Positions 43,065-51,975 of a DNA stretch of 64,000 nt are shown piece after piece. The stretch is from positions 4,216,001 through 4,280,000 of the forward strand of contig NZ_CP159342.1 in assembly GCF_040499845.1 (NCBI RefSeq). The letters are read 5' to 3'. The notes below the pieces were generated by a model. The model searched no databases, had not been told where the DNA came from, and saw nothing but the letters and a program-made list of their open reading frames with translations. Within the stretch, counting starts at the first letter, position 1; the number at the start of each line of letters is the position of its first letter. The DNA comes from Micromonospora sp. CCTCC AA 2012012 (lineage in GTDB: Bacteria > Actinomycetota > Actinomycetes > Mycobacteriales > Micromonosporaceae). A program made the translations under genes and the position numbers.

Positions 43065-44069
43065 TCAGGCGTCGAGCACGGCCCGGCCCAGCGGGGTGAG
43101 GGTGTGCAGCACCGTGTTGCGTTCGCGCTGGCTGACCAGCAGCCCGGCGTTGCGCAGCACGGTGGTGTGCTGACTGGCCGCCGCGGGCGAGATGTGCAGG
43201 CGGCGGGCCACCTCACCGGTGGTGCAGCCGTCGTCGGTGGCCTCCAGCACCGCGGCCCGGGTCCGGCCGAGCAGGGCGGCCAACGCCTCCCGGCCGCCGG
43301 GGGTCGACGCCGGGCCGGCCCCCGGGCGGGACTCCGGCACCAGCCCGCCGAGCCGGTCCACCGGATAGACCAGCACCGGCGGCAGCGTCGGATCGTGCAG
43401 CGCGACCGGGGTACGGGCGCAGAAGAAGGACGGCACCAGCAGCAGCCCCCGCCCGTCCAGGTGCAGCTCCCGGGTGTCCGGATAGTCCAGCACCTCCAGC
43501 ACGCCGGCGTCCCAGCGCATGGTGGGCCGCAGGCTCGTCAGCAGCCCCTCCACTCCCCCGTCGAGCAGCGCCCGGGCCCGGCGCGCCCGGTCGGCGTCCA
43601 CGGCGGCCTGGATCCGCGGCCAGTACGGCGCGAGCGCCAGCGTGCGGTAGCGGTCCATCGAGTCGGTGAGGTGCCGCAGCACCTCCGGCTCGCCCCGGAC
43701 CAGCGCCGACGCCGACGAGGGCAGGACCGTCGCGCCGGCCAGCAGGGCCACGTCGCGGTGCAGCAGCGCGGCCGGCGTGGCGCGGACGGCCTCCAGCCCC
43801 GCCTCGATGCCCGCCCCGCTGTCGTACGGGGTGAGGAAGTCGGGGAAGTAGCCGCGGGGCGGGTTCAGCGCGAAGAGCAGCCGGTGCTGGTCGGCGGAGC
43901 TGTCCCGGCGCAGGCCACCGGCGACGGCGTGACGCCAGTTCGACATCAGCGCGTCGTTGCCGCGGGCCTGGAGCCGGTGCAGGCTGAGGACCAGCTCCCA
44001 GAGGGGATCCGCAGCCGGTGCCACCCTGGTCCGCAGGATGTCCTCGCCCGAAAAGAAGATCTTCAGCAT
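43065..44069 (-). CDS. ArsR-type winged-helix regulator with large N-terminal domain
   Basis: 334 residues from the ATG at 44069 with GGGAG 7 bases upstream. The DNA-binding part is C-terminal: ALLGRTRAAVLEATDDGCTT then GEVARRLHISPAAASQHTTVLRNAGLLVSQR, an ArsR-type winged helix. The first 240 residues (MLKIFFSGEDILRTRVAPAAD ... ) are the long effector domain seen in a group of actinobacterial ArsR-like proteins. No metal-binding cysteine pair is visible. It has no operon partner; target and ligand unknown. Confidence 0.85.
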   Translation of the reverse strand: MLKIFFSGEDILRTRVAPAADPLWELVLSLHRLQARGNDALMSNWRHAVAGGLRRDSSADQHRLLFALNPPRGYFPDFLTPYDSGAGIEAGLEAVRATPAALLHRDVALLAGATVLPSSASALVRGEPEVLRHLTDSMDRYRTLALAPYWPRIQAAVDADRARRARALLDGGVEGLLTSLRPTMRWDAGVLEVLDYPDTRELHLDGRGLLLVPSFFCARTPVALHDPTLPPVLVYPVDRLGGLVPESRPGAGPASTPGGREALAALLGRTRAAVLEATDDGCTTGEVARRLHISPAAASQHTTVLRNAGLLVSQRERNTVLHTLTPLGRAVLDA

Positions 44070-44259
44070 GGAGCGCTCCCGGGCGGGCAGAGGGAGTGCC
44101 CACCGACCGTTTGCACTGTACCCGGCGGCACTAATCTCCATCTTTAAGGCTCAGCTGAAAGACCTCGACACCGGTCCGGCCGGTTCGGCATGCTTCCCCT
44201 TGCCCGGTGACGAGGCGTCAGTGACGCCACGCCACGGGTACCGGGGGTCGGGGGGAGAC

Positions 44260-44325
44260 GACGACCGGGCGGCACCACGAGGGTCTGCGGCTCATCATCC
44301 TCCGCAGGGGTGTCACCCGGTCGTC
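44260..44325 (-). terminator. Long imperfect hairpin after the 44339-45376 gene
   Basis: Bases 44260-44276 pair with 44309-44325 (15 of 17), and CTGCGG (44285-44290) with CCGCAG (44302-44307). The structure starts 14 bases past the stop of the minus-strand gene. The rest of the 269-base gap shows no gene. Confidence 0.55.
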
Positions 44326-44338
44326 CACCCGAGGCGGC

Positions 44339-45376
44339 TCAGCCGATCCAGAGCGCCACCCGGTGGTCCTCGTCGGTGACATAGAAGCAGTCCCCCTCCA
44401 GCTCGGCCAGCCCCTCCACGTGGTGGAACGGCGCCAGGTCGGCCACCAGCTCACCGACCACCCGCCCGCCGACGGCGTCGTCGAGCCGGAACCGGACGTG
44501 CCGGGAGGTCACCCTCCCGCCCTCCGGGTGGTCGTCGAGCAGCACCGAGCCCTTGCCCAGCGCGTCGATCGACCCGATCACCGCCGCGTACCCGCCGTCG
44601 GCGGTGGGGGTGACGGCCCGGAAGCCGGTCAGCTCGCCCGGCGGCGTCACCCCGGTCACCGCGTACGCCCCGACGGCGCGCGGCCACCCCGGCTCGGGCG
44701 CGAACATCTCCGGCACCCCGGCCAGCTCCACCAGGATCGGCTCACCCGCCTCGGTCACCGAGAACCGCAGCCCCAGCAGCACCGTGCCGGCCGGGGTGAA
44801 GGACGCCGCCTCGACGTTGAGCGGCAGGTCGTCCTCGGCGAGCCGGCTCACCCAGCTCTTCGCCCGGGCGGTGCCCCGGGCCAGGGTCTCCACGATGAAC
44901 CGGTGCCGGACCCGGTGGCCGGGCGGCAGCGGGGTCAGCGGGGCGGCGACGAGCGCGTCGTTGACCGCCCGGTGCAGTCGGAACCGGTTGCGGACCACCG
45001 CCACGGGCAGCGTCCCGGTGGCGGCGTCGTCCTCCCGGAACCGGGCCACGAAGGCACGGCGGGGCCGCAGCGGGCCGCCCTTGGAGCCGAACTGCGAGCC
45101 GAAGACGTACACCCAGCCGTCGTGGTGAGCGAGCGCCTCGCCGTCCTCGGTGCGGCCGTTCTCGGTGCCGGCGTCGGCGTCGACGTGGTGGGCGGTCCAC
45201 TCGCCGTCGGCCCGCTCCAGCAGCAGCGCCAGGCAGCGTTCCACCGGGCCCTCGTCGAGCACGGTCCAGAAGCCGCGCCGGGCCCCGTACGCGCGCAGCA
45301 GCGCCGCCGAGCGCACCGGCAGCAGGTCACTGGCCTCGTTGCCGGCCACGACGAACTCGACGAGTCGCAGGGTCAC
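44339..45376 (-). CDS. Conserved hypothetical protein, predicted beta-rich
   Basis: 345 residues starting VTLRLVEFVVAGNEASDLLP. Repeated short strands with Gly turns (DGWVYVFGSQFGSKGG, GTVLLGLRFSVTEAGEPILV, GDCFYVTDEDHRVALWIG) suggest a beta-propeller-like soluble protein without signal peptide. No catalytic motif recognised. The GTG at 45376 is 39 bases from the divergent Nudix gene, implying shared regulation. Ribosome site is not evident. Confidence 0.75.
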   Translation of the reverse strand: MTLRLVEFVVAGNEASDLLPVRSAALLRAYGARRGFWTVLDEGPVERCLALLLERADGEWTAHHVDADAGTENGRTEDGEALAHHDGWVYVFGSQFGSKGGPLRPRRAFVARFREDDAATGTLPVAVVRNRFRLHRAVNDALVAAPLTPLPPGHRVRHRFIVETLARGTARAKSWVSRLAEDDLPLNVEAASFTPAGTVLLGLRFSVTEAGEPILVELAGVPEMFAPEPGWPRAVGAYAVTGVTPPGELTGFRAVTPTADGGYAAVIGSIDALGKGSVLLDDHPEGGRVTSRHVRFRLDDAVGGRVVGELVADLAPFHHVEGLAELEGDCFYVTDEDHRVALWIG

Positions 45377-45415
45377 CGGGCCAGGGTACGGAGCGCCCGC
45401 TCGTAGAGTGTCGGG

Positions 45416-46042
45416 GTGCCCGACACCGTGCCCGCCACCAGCCCCGCCGTGCCCGCCACCGGCCCCGCCGTGCCCGCCCCCGGGACCTTCGCCGACCTGC
45501 ACGCCGACGCGACCGCCCTGCTGACGGGGTGGACGCCGACCAGCGCAGCGGCGCGTACCGCGCGGGACCGGACGCTCGACCTGCTGGCCGCCGGGCCGGT
45601 GGCGATGAGCCGCGCCCACCGGCCCGGCCACGTCACCGCCAGCGCCCTGGTGCTGGACGCCACCGGCGAGCGGGTGCTGCTCTGCCTGCACGGCAAGTTC
45701 CACCGCTGGGTGCAGCTCGGCGGGCACTGCGAGGCCGGGGACCGCACCCTCGCCGCCGCCGCGCTGCGGGAGTCGACCGAGGAGTCCGGGATCGCCGGCC
45801 TGGTGGTCGACCCGACGCCGATCGACATCGACATCCACCCGGTCTCCTGCCAGGGCGGCTCGCTGCACCACGACGTACGGTTCGCGGTCTTCGCCCCGGC
45901 CGGCGCGGTCGCGCGGGTCAGCGACGAGTCGGACGCGCTGGGTTGGTTCCCGCCGGAGCGGCTGCCCGCGCCGCTGGCCGACGGGACCGTTCAGCTCGTC
46001 GCGCCGGCCCTGGCCGCGCTGGCCCGCCGCAGCACCGGCTGA
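45416..46042 (+). CDS. Nudix hydrolase
   Basis: 208 residues. The Nudix box is GHCEAGDRTLAAAALRESTEESG (given in two parts: GHCEAGDRTL, AAAALRESTEESG); Asp replaces the first Glu of the usual GE pair, but the REsxEEsG core that binds magnesium is intact. The region before it (HVTASALVLDATGERVLLCL) is the typical first strand pair. A Pro/Ala-rich leader of about 20 residues may not be translated if an internal start is used. Substrate unknown: a nucleotide diphosphate derivative. Confidence 0.88.
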   Translation: MPDTVPATSPAVPATGPAVPAPGTFADLHADATALLTGWTPTSAAARTARDRTLDLLAAGPVAMSRAHRPGHVTASALVLDATGERVLLCLHGKFHRWVQLGGHCEAGDRTLAAAALRESTEESGIAGLVVDPTPIDIDIHPVSCQGGSLHHDVRFAVFAPAGAVARVSDESDALGWFPPERLPAPLADGTVQLVAPALAALARRSTG

Positions 46043-46084
46043 CCGACCGCCCCGGCGGTCCGCCGGCTGACCGACCGCCCCGGC
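46035..46084. repeat. 22-bp direct repeat at the Nudix gene end
   Basis: CCGGCTGACCGACCGCCCCGGC, split here as CCGGCTGACCG and ACCGCCCCGGC, occurs at 46035-46056 and 46063-46084. The first copy contains the Nudix stop codon, so a short duplication of the gene end has occurred. The gap to manC is otherwise featureless. Confidence 0.7.
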
Positions 46085-46111
46085 AGCCCCCGACGGGCCG
46101 GGGCCGGCGGT

Positions 46112-47203
46112 TCAGACCAGCCCCTCCTCGCCGCGCTCCTTCAGCGCGTCGACGATCTTCTTGACGTCCTGGGCGCGGTCGCGCGGGCAGACCAGCACCG
46201 CGTCCGGGGTGTCCACGACGATCAGGTCGTGCACGCCGACCGTGGCGACGAGACGGCCGGTCTGCGGCACCACCACGGTGCCGGTGGTGTCGTGCAGCAG
46301 CACGCCCGGCTTGGTGTCGGCGCCGAGCACCACGTTGCCGGACCCGTCGGCGGGCAGCACCTCACCGAGGGTGTGGAAGTCGCCGACGTCGTTCCAGCCG
46401 AAGTCACCGGGGACGGTGGCCACCCGACCGGCGGTCGCCGCGCCCTCCATCACCGCGTAGTCGACGGAGATCTTCGGCAGGGTCGGCCAGACGGTGCCGA
46501 GGACGTCGTCCTGCTCGGGCGTGCCCCAGGCGGCGGCGATCGCGGTGATGGCGGCGTGCAACGCCGGCTGCTGCCGGGCCAGCTCGGCCAGGAAGACGTC
46601 GACCCGCCAGACGAACATGCTGGCGTTCCAGAGGTGACGACCGGAACGGACGTACCCCTCGGCCACCTCGGCGGCCGGCTTCTCCTTGAACTCGGTGACC
46701 GGGCGCAGCGGGCCGTCACCCACCGGCTCGCCGGTCTCCAGGTAGCCGTAGCCGGTCTCCGGGCGGGTCGGGGTGATCCCCACCGTCATCAGCAGGCCCT
46801 GCTCGGCGCCGCGGATGGCCTGGCGCACCGTCTCCGCCCAGCGCTCCGGGTCGCCGATCAGGTGGTCGGCGGCGAACGAGCCCATCACCGCGTCCGGGTC
46901 GCGCAGCGCGATCACCGCGGCGGCCAGCGCGATGGCGGCGCACGAGTCACGCGGCGAGGGCTCGACGAGGATGTTCTCCTCCGGCAGGCCAGCCAGTTGC
47001 CGGGCCACCGCCGCGACGTGCGCGGCCCCGGTGACCACCAACGTCCGGTCCGGAGTGGTCAACGGCGCCAACCGGTCCACGGTCGCCTGGAGCAGCGAGG
47101 CGGGGGTGCCGGTCAGCGGGTGGAGGAACTTGGGGTGGCCGGCACGGGACAGTGGCCACAACCTTGTGCCACTACCGCCCGCCGGGATGACGGCATAGAA
47201 CAT
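46112..47203 (-). CDS. manC: Mannose-1-phosphate guanylyltransferase
   Basis: 363 residues. The nucleotidyltransferase signature GGSGTRLWPLSRAGHPKF begins at residue 8; the metal and sugar contacts FAADHLIGD and VTEFKEKPA follow, then ISVDYAVMEGA and DFGWNDVGDFHTL, all typical of GDP-mannose pyrophosphorylases. No isomerase domain is fused. It makes GDP-mannose for mannosides, glycolipids and glycoproteins. The ATG at 47203 was preferred to the GTG two codons upstream. It precedes a glycosyltransferase gene in the same direction by conserved synteny. Confidence 0.93.
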   Translation of the reverse strand: MFYAVIPAGGSGTRLWPLSRAGHPKFLHPLTGTPASLLQATVDRLAPLTTPDRTLVVTGAAHVAAVARQLAGLPEENILVEPSPRDSCAAIALAAAVIALRDPDAVMGSFAADHLIGDPERWAETVRQAIRGAEQGLLMTVGITPTRPETGYGYLETGEPVGDGPLRPVTEFKEKPAAEVAEGYVRSGRHLWNASMFVWRVDVFLAELARQQPALHAAITAIAAAWGTPEQDDVLGTVWPTLPKISVDYAVMEGAATAGRVATVPGDFGWNDVGDFHTLGEVLPADGSGNVVLGADTKPGVLLHDTTGTVVVPQTGRLVATVGVHDLIVVDTPDAVLVCPRDRAQDVKKIVDALKERGEEGLV

Positions 47204-47266
47204 CAGCACATCATGCCCGAACCGCCCCGGTACGGACTTCGGGTCGCCCGTACCGGCAGCGAACGC

Positions 47267-48412
47267 TCAGGAACGGGCCCGGCTCCAGGCCGCGATGTGC
47301 ACCTCGGCGCTGGACTCCCAGGTGAACTCCTTGGCCCGGTCGAAACCGGCCTTGGCCAGGGAGAGCCGACGCTGCTCGTCGTCCAGCAGCGCGGCCAGGT
47401 CGGTGGCGATCTGGGCCGGGTCCTCGCTGGTGTAGGCGACCGCGTCGCCACCCACCTCGGGCAGCGACAGCCGGGGCGTGGTGAGCACCGGCGCGGCGCA
47501 GGCCATCGCCTCCAGGATCGGCAGGCCGAAGCCCTCGCCGTAGGACGGGTAGGCGGCGACCAGGGCACCGCCGAGGAAGCCGGGCAGGTCGGCGTAGCGC
47601 AGGTAGCCCGGGCGCAGCAGCCGCAGGTGGGACGGGACCTCGGCGACGGCGCGGTCGATGTCGTCGTCGTGGCCCTGACCGCCGGCGATGACCAGGGCCG
47701 GCGGGTCGGCCCGGTCGGCCACCGCCTGGGCCCAGCCGCGGATCAGGTTGGGTACGTTCTTGCGCGGCTCCTTGGCCCCGAGGAACGCGACGTAGCTGCT
47801 GGTGCCGAGGCCGAGGCGGGCCCGCACCCGGGCCTTCTCCTCGTCGCTGGGCGCGTGGAAGGCGGCCTGGTCGACGCCGTGGTAGGCGACGTCGATCCGG
47901 GTCGGGTCGGCGTCCAGCAGCCGGATCAGCTCGTCGCGGGTGGCCTTGCTCGGCACGATCACCCGGTCGGCGCGGCGCAGCGAGGTCTTGATGGCGCTGC
48001 GGAAGAACGTGCGGCGGGACTTGTCGTAGTGCTCCGGCTCGGTGAAGAAGGTCGCATCGTGCACGGTGACCGTGACCGGGCAGCCGGCCCGCAGCGGGCA
48101 GGTGTAGAAGGGCGAGTGCAGCACCTCCGCGCCGACCTGCTGGGCCAGCAGCGGCAGGCCGGTCTGCTCCCAGGCGAGCCGGGCCGGGCGGTGCGCGACG
48201 GCGGCCGGCGCGGGGACGACCTCCGCCCCGGGCAGCATCCGGGTGTAGCGCTCCAGGTCGGTGCGGAGGCTGACCACGGCCAGGTCCACCCCGGAGCCGG
48301 CGACGGTGCCGAGGGCGCCGAGCAGGCCATCGACGTATCTGCCGACGCCGCCACGGTCGGCGGGGACACTCGTGGCGTCGATGAGCACGCGGGGCGGGCG
48401 ACCGGCGGTCAC
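47267..48412 (-). CDS. GT4-family glycosyltransferase
   Basis: 381 residues from a GTG at 48412 with GAGGAG 8 bases upstream. GT-B fold: N-terminal GGVGRYVDGLLGAL acceptor loop, C-terminal donor site YVAFLGAKEPRKNVPNLIRG and the EX7E motif in PSYGEGFGLPILEAMACAAP. Enzymes with this pattern transfer mannose from GDP-mannose, fitting the adjacent manC. Acceptor is unknown; cell-envelope mannosylation is likely. A longer upstream reading has no ribosome site and atypical sequence. Confidence 0.9.
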   Translation of the reverse strand: MTAGRPPRVLIDATSVPADRGGVGRYVDGLLGALGTVAGSGVDLAVVSLRTDLERYTRMLPGAEVVPAPAAVAHRPARLAWEQTGLPLLAQQVGAEVLHSPFYTCPLRAGCPVTVTVHDATFFTEPEHYDKSRRTFFRSAIKTSLRRADRVIVPSKATRDELIRLLDADPTRIDVAYHGVDQAAFHAPSDEEKARVRARLGLGTSSYVAFLGAKEPRKNVPNLIRGWAQAVADRADPPALVIAGGQGHDDDIDRAVAEVPSHLRLLRPGYLRYADLPGFLGGALVAAYPSYGEGFGLPILEAMACAAPVLTTPRLSLPEVGGDAVAYTSEDPAQIATDLAALLDDEQRRLSLAKAGFDRAKEFTWESSAEVHIAAWSRARS

Positions 48413-48558
48413 GGGGCGACTCCTCAAGCATTCGGGTGTGGCAGACAACACTGTCGGCAAGCCTACGCCGGAGCGGCGCTCCGACGCTGACTGCGACCCG
48501 ACGGTACGCCGACTTGTCGTCAACGGGTACGGGCGCGGACCGCGTATCGTTCGCGCCG

Positions 48559-49248
48559 ATGGCCGAGAACATTGCCCGGGTCCTCGCCGACGCGATCGCG
48601 CCCGACCCGACCCGCCCCCTGCTGACCTGGTACGACGACGCGACCGGCGAGCGGACCGAACTCTCCGGCGCGACGCTCGCCAACTGGGTGGCCAAGACCG
48701 CGAACCTGCTCGTCGACGAGGCCGCGCTGGCCCCCGGCGACCCGGCCGGCGTGTTGCTGCCGCCGCACTGGCAGACCGCCGCGGTGCTGCTCGGCTGCTG
48801 GTCGGCGAAGCTGACCGTGGTGGACGCCCCGGGGACCGTGGACGTGCTCTTCGCCGCCGTGGACCGGCTCACCGAGGCGGCGGCGTGGTCGGCCGGCGAG
48901 CGCTACGCCCTCGCCCTCGACCCGTTCGCCCTGCCGATGCGGCAGGTCCCCGCCGGCTTCGCCGACTTCGTCTCCGAGGTACGCGGCCACGGGGACCACT
49001 TCACCCCGTACCCGGAACCCGGGCCGGAGGACGCGGACCTGCTGGCCCGCGCGGAGGCCCGGGCCGCGCAGCTGGGCATCGCCGCCGGGGACCGGGTCCT
49101 GATCGACGTGTCGACGCACCCCGACCCGGTCGACTGGCTGCTCGCCCCGCTGCTGCGGGGCGCGAGCCTGGTCCTCTGCGGCAACCTGGACCGGTCCCGC
49201 CTCGACTCCCGCACCGCCACCGAGAAGGCCACCCGGGCCCTCACCTGA
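48559..49248 (+). CDS. TIGR03089 family protein (truncated acyl-CoA-synthetase-like)
   Basis: 229 residues. The N-terminus (LLTWYDDATGERTELSGATLANWVAKTANLL) looks like the first domain of AMP-forming synthetases, but the adenylation core and the C-terminal domain are absent. This short form is the TIGR03089 family of actinobacteria, found beside mannose and LCP-type genes. Whether it binds AMP or CoA is not established. The start ATG is the first in-frame one matching the family's start. Confidence 0.88.
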   Translation: MAENIARVLADAIAPDPTRPLLTWYDDATGERTELSGATLANWVAKTANLLVDEAALAPGDPAGVLLPPHWQTAAVLLGCWSAKLTVVDAPGTVDVLFAAVDRLTEAAAWSAGERYALALDPFALPMRQVPAGFADFVSEVRGHGDHFTPYPEPGPEDADLLARAEARAAQLGIAAGDRVLIDVSTHPDPVDWLLAPLLRGASLVLCGNLDRSRLDSRTATEKATRALT

Positions 49249-49287
49249 CCCCACCGCGACGGCAGGCGCACGGTCGGCGCGGTGGGG
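49249..49287. terminator. Hairpin between convergent TIGR03089 and acetoacetyl-CoA synthetase genes
   Basis: CCCCACCGCG (49249-49258) pairs perfectly with CGCGGTGGGG (49278-49287). It begins at the base after the TIGR03089 stop and ends 11 bases before the convergent gene's stop. Confidence 0.7.
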
Positions 49288-49298
49288 TGGGAGCCGGG

Positions 49299-51287
49299 TC
49301 AGGCCGGGGTGGACTGGTCGGCGTCGGCGCGGCGCTGCGCGAAGGTGGCGAAGGCCGTCAACGACTCGGGGTTGGCCAGGGCACCCTTGGCGGCGGCGCT
49401 GTCGACGGGGGTGCCGGTGAGGATCTTCTTCACCGGGACCTCCAGCTTCTTCGCGCTCAGCGTGCGGGGAACGGCACGGACCTGGTGGATCTCGTCGGGG
49501 ACGTGCCGGGGCGACAGGGCGGTACGCAGCTCCCGGCAGATCTTCTTCCGCAGGTCGTCGTCCAGCTCCAGCCCCTCGGCGAGGACGACGAAGAGGAGCA
49601 GCTCGCCGGCGCCGCCCTCGTCGTCCTCCAGGTGCACGACGACGGAGTCGACAACCTCGTCCAGCCCCTCCACCACCGAATAGAACTCGGCGGTGCCGAG
49701 GCGGACGCCGCCCCGGTTGAGGGTGGCGTCGGAGCGGCCGGTGATCACGCAACCGCCCCGGTCGTTGATGGTGATCCAGTCGCCGTGCCGCCAGACGCCC
49801 GGATAGACCTCGAAGTACGCCTCCCGGTAGCGGGCCCCCTCGGGGTCGTTCCAGAAGCCGACCGGCATGCTCGGCATCGGCTCGGTGATCACCAGCTCGC
49901 CCAGCTCCCCGATGACCGGGGTGCCGTCGGCCGAACGGGCCTCCACCTTCGCGCCGAGCGCCCGACAGGTGATCTCCCCGGCGTGTACCGGTAGCAGCGG
50001 CACCCCGCCGACGAAACCGGTGCAGACGTCCGTGCCGCCGGAGAGCGACTGGAGCTGGAGGTCGGTGCCGACGGTCTCGTACACCCAGGTGAAACCCTCG
50101 GCGGGCAGCGGCGCGCCGGTCGAGCCGACCCCGCGCAGCGCGGAGAGGTCGGCGATCTCCCGGGGCACCAGGCCGGACTTGCGGCAGGCCAGCAGGAACG
50201 GCGCGGAGGTGCCGAAGTACGTGGTGCCGGTCTCGGCGGCCAGCCGCCAGAGCGCCCCCAGGTCGGGGTGGCCCGGGTTGCCGTCGAAGAGCACGATCGT
50301 CGCGCCCACCGCCGGCCCGGAGACCAGGAAGTTCCACATCATCCAGCCGGTGGTGGTGAACCAGAAGAACCGGTCCGCCGGGCCCAGGTCGTGGTGCAGG
50401 GCCAGCATCTTCAGGTGCTCCAGCAGGATGCCGCCGTGGCCGTGCACGATCGGCTTGGGCAGCCCGGTGGTGCCCGACGAATAGAGCACGTAGAGCGGGT
50501 GGTCGAAGGGGACCGGGGTGAAGGTCAACGGCTCGTCGGTCTCGGCCGCCAGCTCGTCCCAGCCGATTGCGCCCTCCGGTGCCGTGCCGGCCGGGTCGAG
50601 GTAGGCGATGCCGACGGTGTGCGCCAGCGACGGCAGGGCGGCCCGGATGGCGGCCACCTCACCGCGCCGGTCCACCGGCTTGTCGCCGTACCGGTAGCCG
50701 TCGACGGCGACCAGCACCTTCGGCGCGATCTGCTGCCAGCGGTCGGTGACGCTGCGGGTGCCGAACTCGGGGGCGCAGGAGGAGAAGATCGCGCCCAGGC
50801 TGCTGGTGGCGAGCAGCAGCACGAAGGTCTCCGGGATGTTCGGCGCGTACGCCGCGACCCGGTCGCCGGGGCCCACGCCGAGCCGGCGCAGCCCGGCCGC
50901 CACCCGGCGGACCTGCTCGCGCAGCCCGGCGGCGGTCAGCGTGACCGGCGGCCGGGTCTGCCCGTGTGCGATCACCACCGGGTCGTCGTCGGCCCGCCCG
51001 GGCAGCCGCAGCACGTTCTCGGCGTAGTTGAGGGTGGCCCCCGGGAACCAGCGGGTGCCCGGCATGGTCCGGTCGGTCAGCGTGGCGGTCGGCGGGGTGT
51101 GCGCGACGACCTCGAAGAAGTCCCAGATCGACCGCCAGAACGCGTCGAGGTCGGTGACCGACCACTGCCAGAGCGCGTCGTAGTCGGCGAACTCCAGACC
51201 ACGGTGCTCGGCCAGCCAGCGCAGGTAGTCACCGATCCGGGACCGCTCGCGTACGTCGGCCGGCGGCGTCCACAGCACCTCACCCAC
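49299..51287 (-). CDS. Acetoacetate-CoA ligase (acetoacetyl-CoA synthetase)
   Basis: 662 residues, the length of AacS-type enzymes. The P-loop-like YSSGTTGLPKPIVHGHGG, the A5-type region YFGTSAPFLLACRKSG and the GRSDATLNRGGVRLG and SAKKLEVPVKK motifs (the last holding the catalytic lysine) are in place. WFPGATLNYAENVLR at the N-terminus is typical of acetoacetyl-CoA synthetases. It activates acetoacetate using ATP. The GTG at 51287 follows a GGGAGGG ribosome site. Confidence 0.92.
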   Translation of the reverse strand: MGEVLWTPPADVRERSRIGDYLRWLAEHRGLEFADYDALWQWSVTDLDAFWRSIWDFFEVVAHTPPTATLTDRTMPGTRWFPGATLNYAENVLRLPGRADDDPVVIAHGQTRPPVTLTAAGLREQVRRVAAGLRRLGVGPGDRVAAYAPNIPETFVLLLATSSLGAIFSSCAPEFGTRSVTDRWQQIAPKVLVAVDGYRYGDKPVDRRGEVAAIRAALPSLAHTVGIAYLDPAGTAPEGAIGWDELAAETDEPLTFTPVPFDHPLYVLYSSGTTGLPKPIVHGHGGILLEHLKMLALHHDLGPADRFFWFTTTGWMMWNFLVSGPAVGATIVLFDGNPGHPDLGALWRLAAETGTTYFGTSAPFLLACRKSGLVPREIADLSALRGVGSTGAPLPAEGFTWVYETVGTDLQLQSLSGGTDVCTGFVGGVPLLPVHAGEITCRALGAKVEARSADGTPVIGELGELVITEPMPSMPVGFWNDPEGARYREAYFEVYPGVWRHGDWITINDRGGCVITGRSDATLNRGGVRLGTAEFYSVVEGLDEVVDSVVVHLEDDEGGAGELLLFVVLAEGLELDDDLRKKICRELRTALSPRHVPDEIHQVRAVPRTLSAKKLEVPVKKILTGTPVDSAAAKGALANPESLTAFATFAQRRADADQSTPA

Positions 51288-51436
51288 TGCTCCACCCTCC
51301 CTGCGGCCCGCACGACTCTGTGACATGGGCCGTGGCGCCATCTTGCCCTACCTCGCCCGGCCATTGTCCGCACCGGGTGCCGCCGAGGGGGCGTGCGCAC
51401 CCCACACCCCCCGACCCCCGGTTGTGTGGCCGCGCC

Positions 51437-51952
51437 TCAGCCGGCGCGGTGCGCCTGGATGGCGCGGCGCTTGGCGAGGCGGTGGGCGCGGCGGATCTCG
51501 GCCTCCCGGAACCGCCGCTCGTCCTCCGGGGTCTCCGGCAGCACCGGCCGGACCGCCCGGGGCGCGCCGCCCACGTCGACCCCCACGAAGACCAGGTACG
51601 CCGTGGCCACCCGGACCGGCTCGTCCTCGGCCGAGTCCCAGCGCTCGGCGACCACCCGCACGCCGATCTCCATCGAGGTGCTGCCGGTCCAGTTCACCTG
51701 GGCGTGCGCGTGCACCAGGTCGCCGACCCGGACCGGCTCGGAGAAGACGATCTCGTCGATCGAGGCGGTGACCGCGGTGCCGCCGCTGTGCCGGGCCGCC
51801 GCCGCCCCCGCCACGTCGTCGACGAACTTCATCAGTACCCCGCCGTGCACGGTCCCGTACAGGTTGACATCGACCGCAGTCATGATGCGACTGAGCGTGA
51901 CGCGGGAGTACGAGGTGGGTTTGCCCTGCGGGGCGGAGGGATGATCTGTCAT
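51437..51952 (-). CDS. Acyl-CoA thioesterase, hotdog fold (YciA/BFIT-like)
   Basis: 171 residues. The hotdog core has VDVNLYGTVHGGVLMKFVDDVAG, with the catalytic-type Asp in the helix, and ASIDEIVFSEPVRVGDLVHAHAQVNWTGSTSMEIGV. A basic helical C-terminus (AEIRRAHRLAKRRAIQ) follows. It hydrolyses acyl-CoA esters; chain length is unknown. The start ATG at 51952 lies 23 bases from the divergent membrane-protein gene. Confidence 0.9.
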   Translation of the reverse strand: MTDHPSAPQGKPTSYSRVTLSRIMTAVDVNLYGTVHGGVLMKFVDDVAGAAAARHSGGTAVTASIDEIVFSEPVRVGDLVHAHAQVNWTGSTSMEIGVRVVAERWDSAEDEPVRVATAYLVFVGVDVGGAPRAVRPVLPETPEDERRFREAEIRRAHRLAKRRAIQAHRAG

Positions 51953-51975
51953 GCCGGAAACGGTACGGTGCGCGG

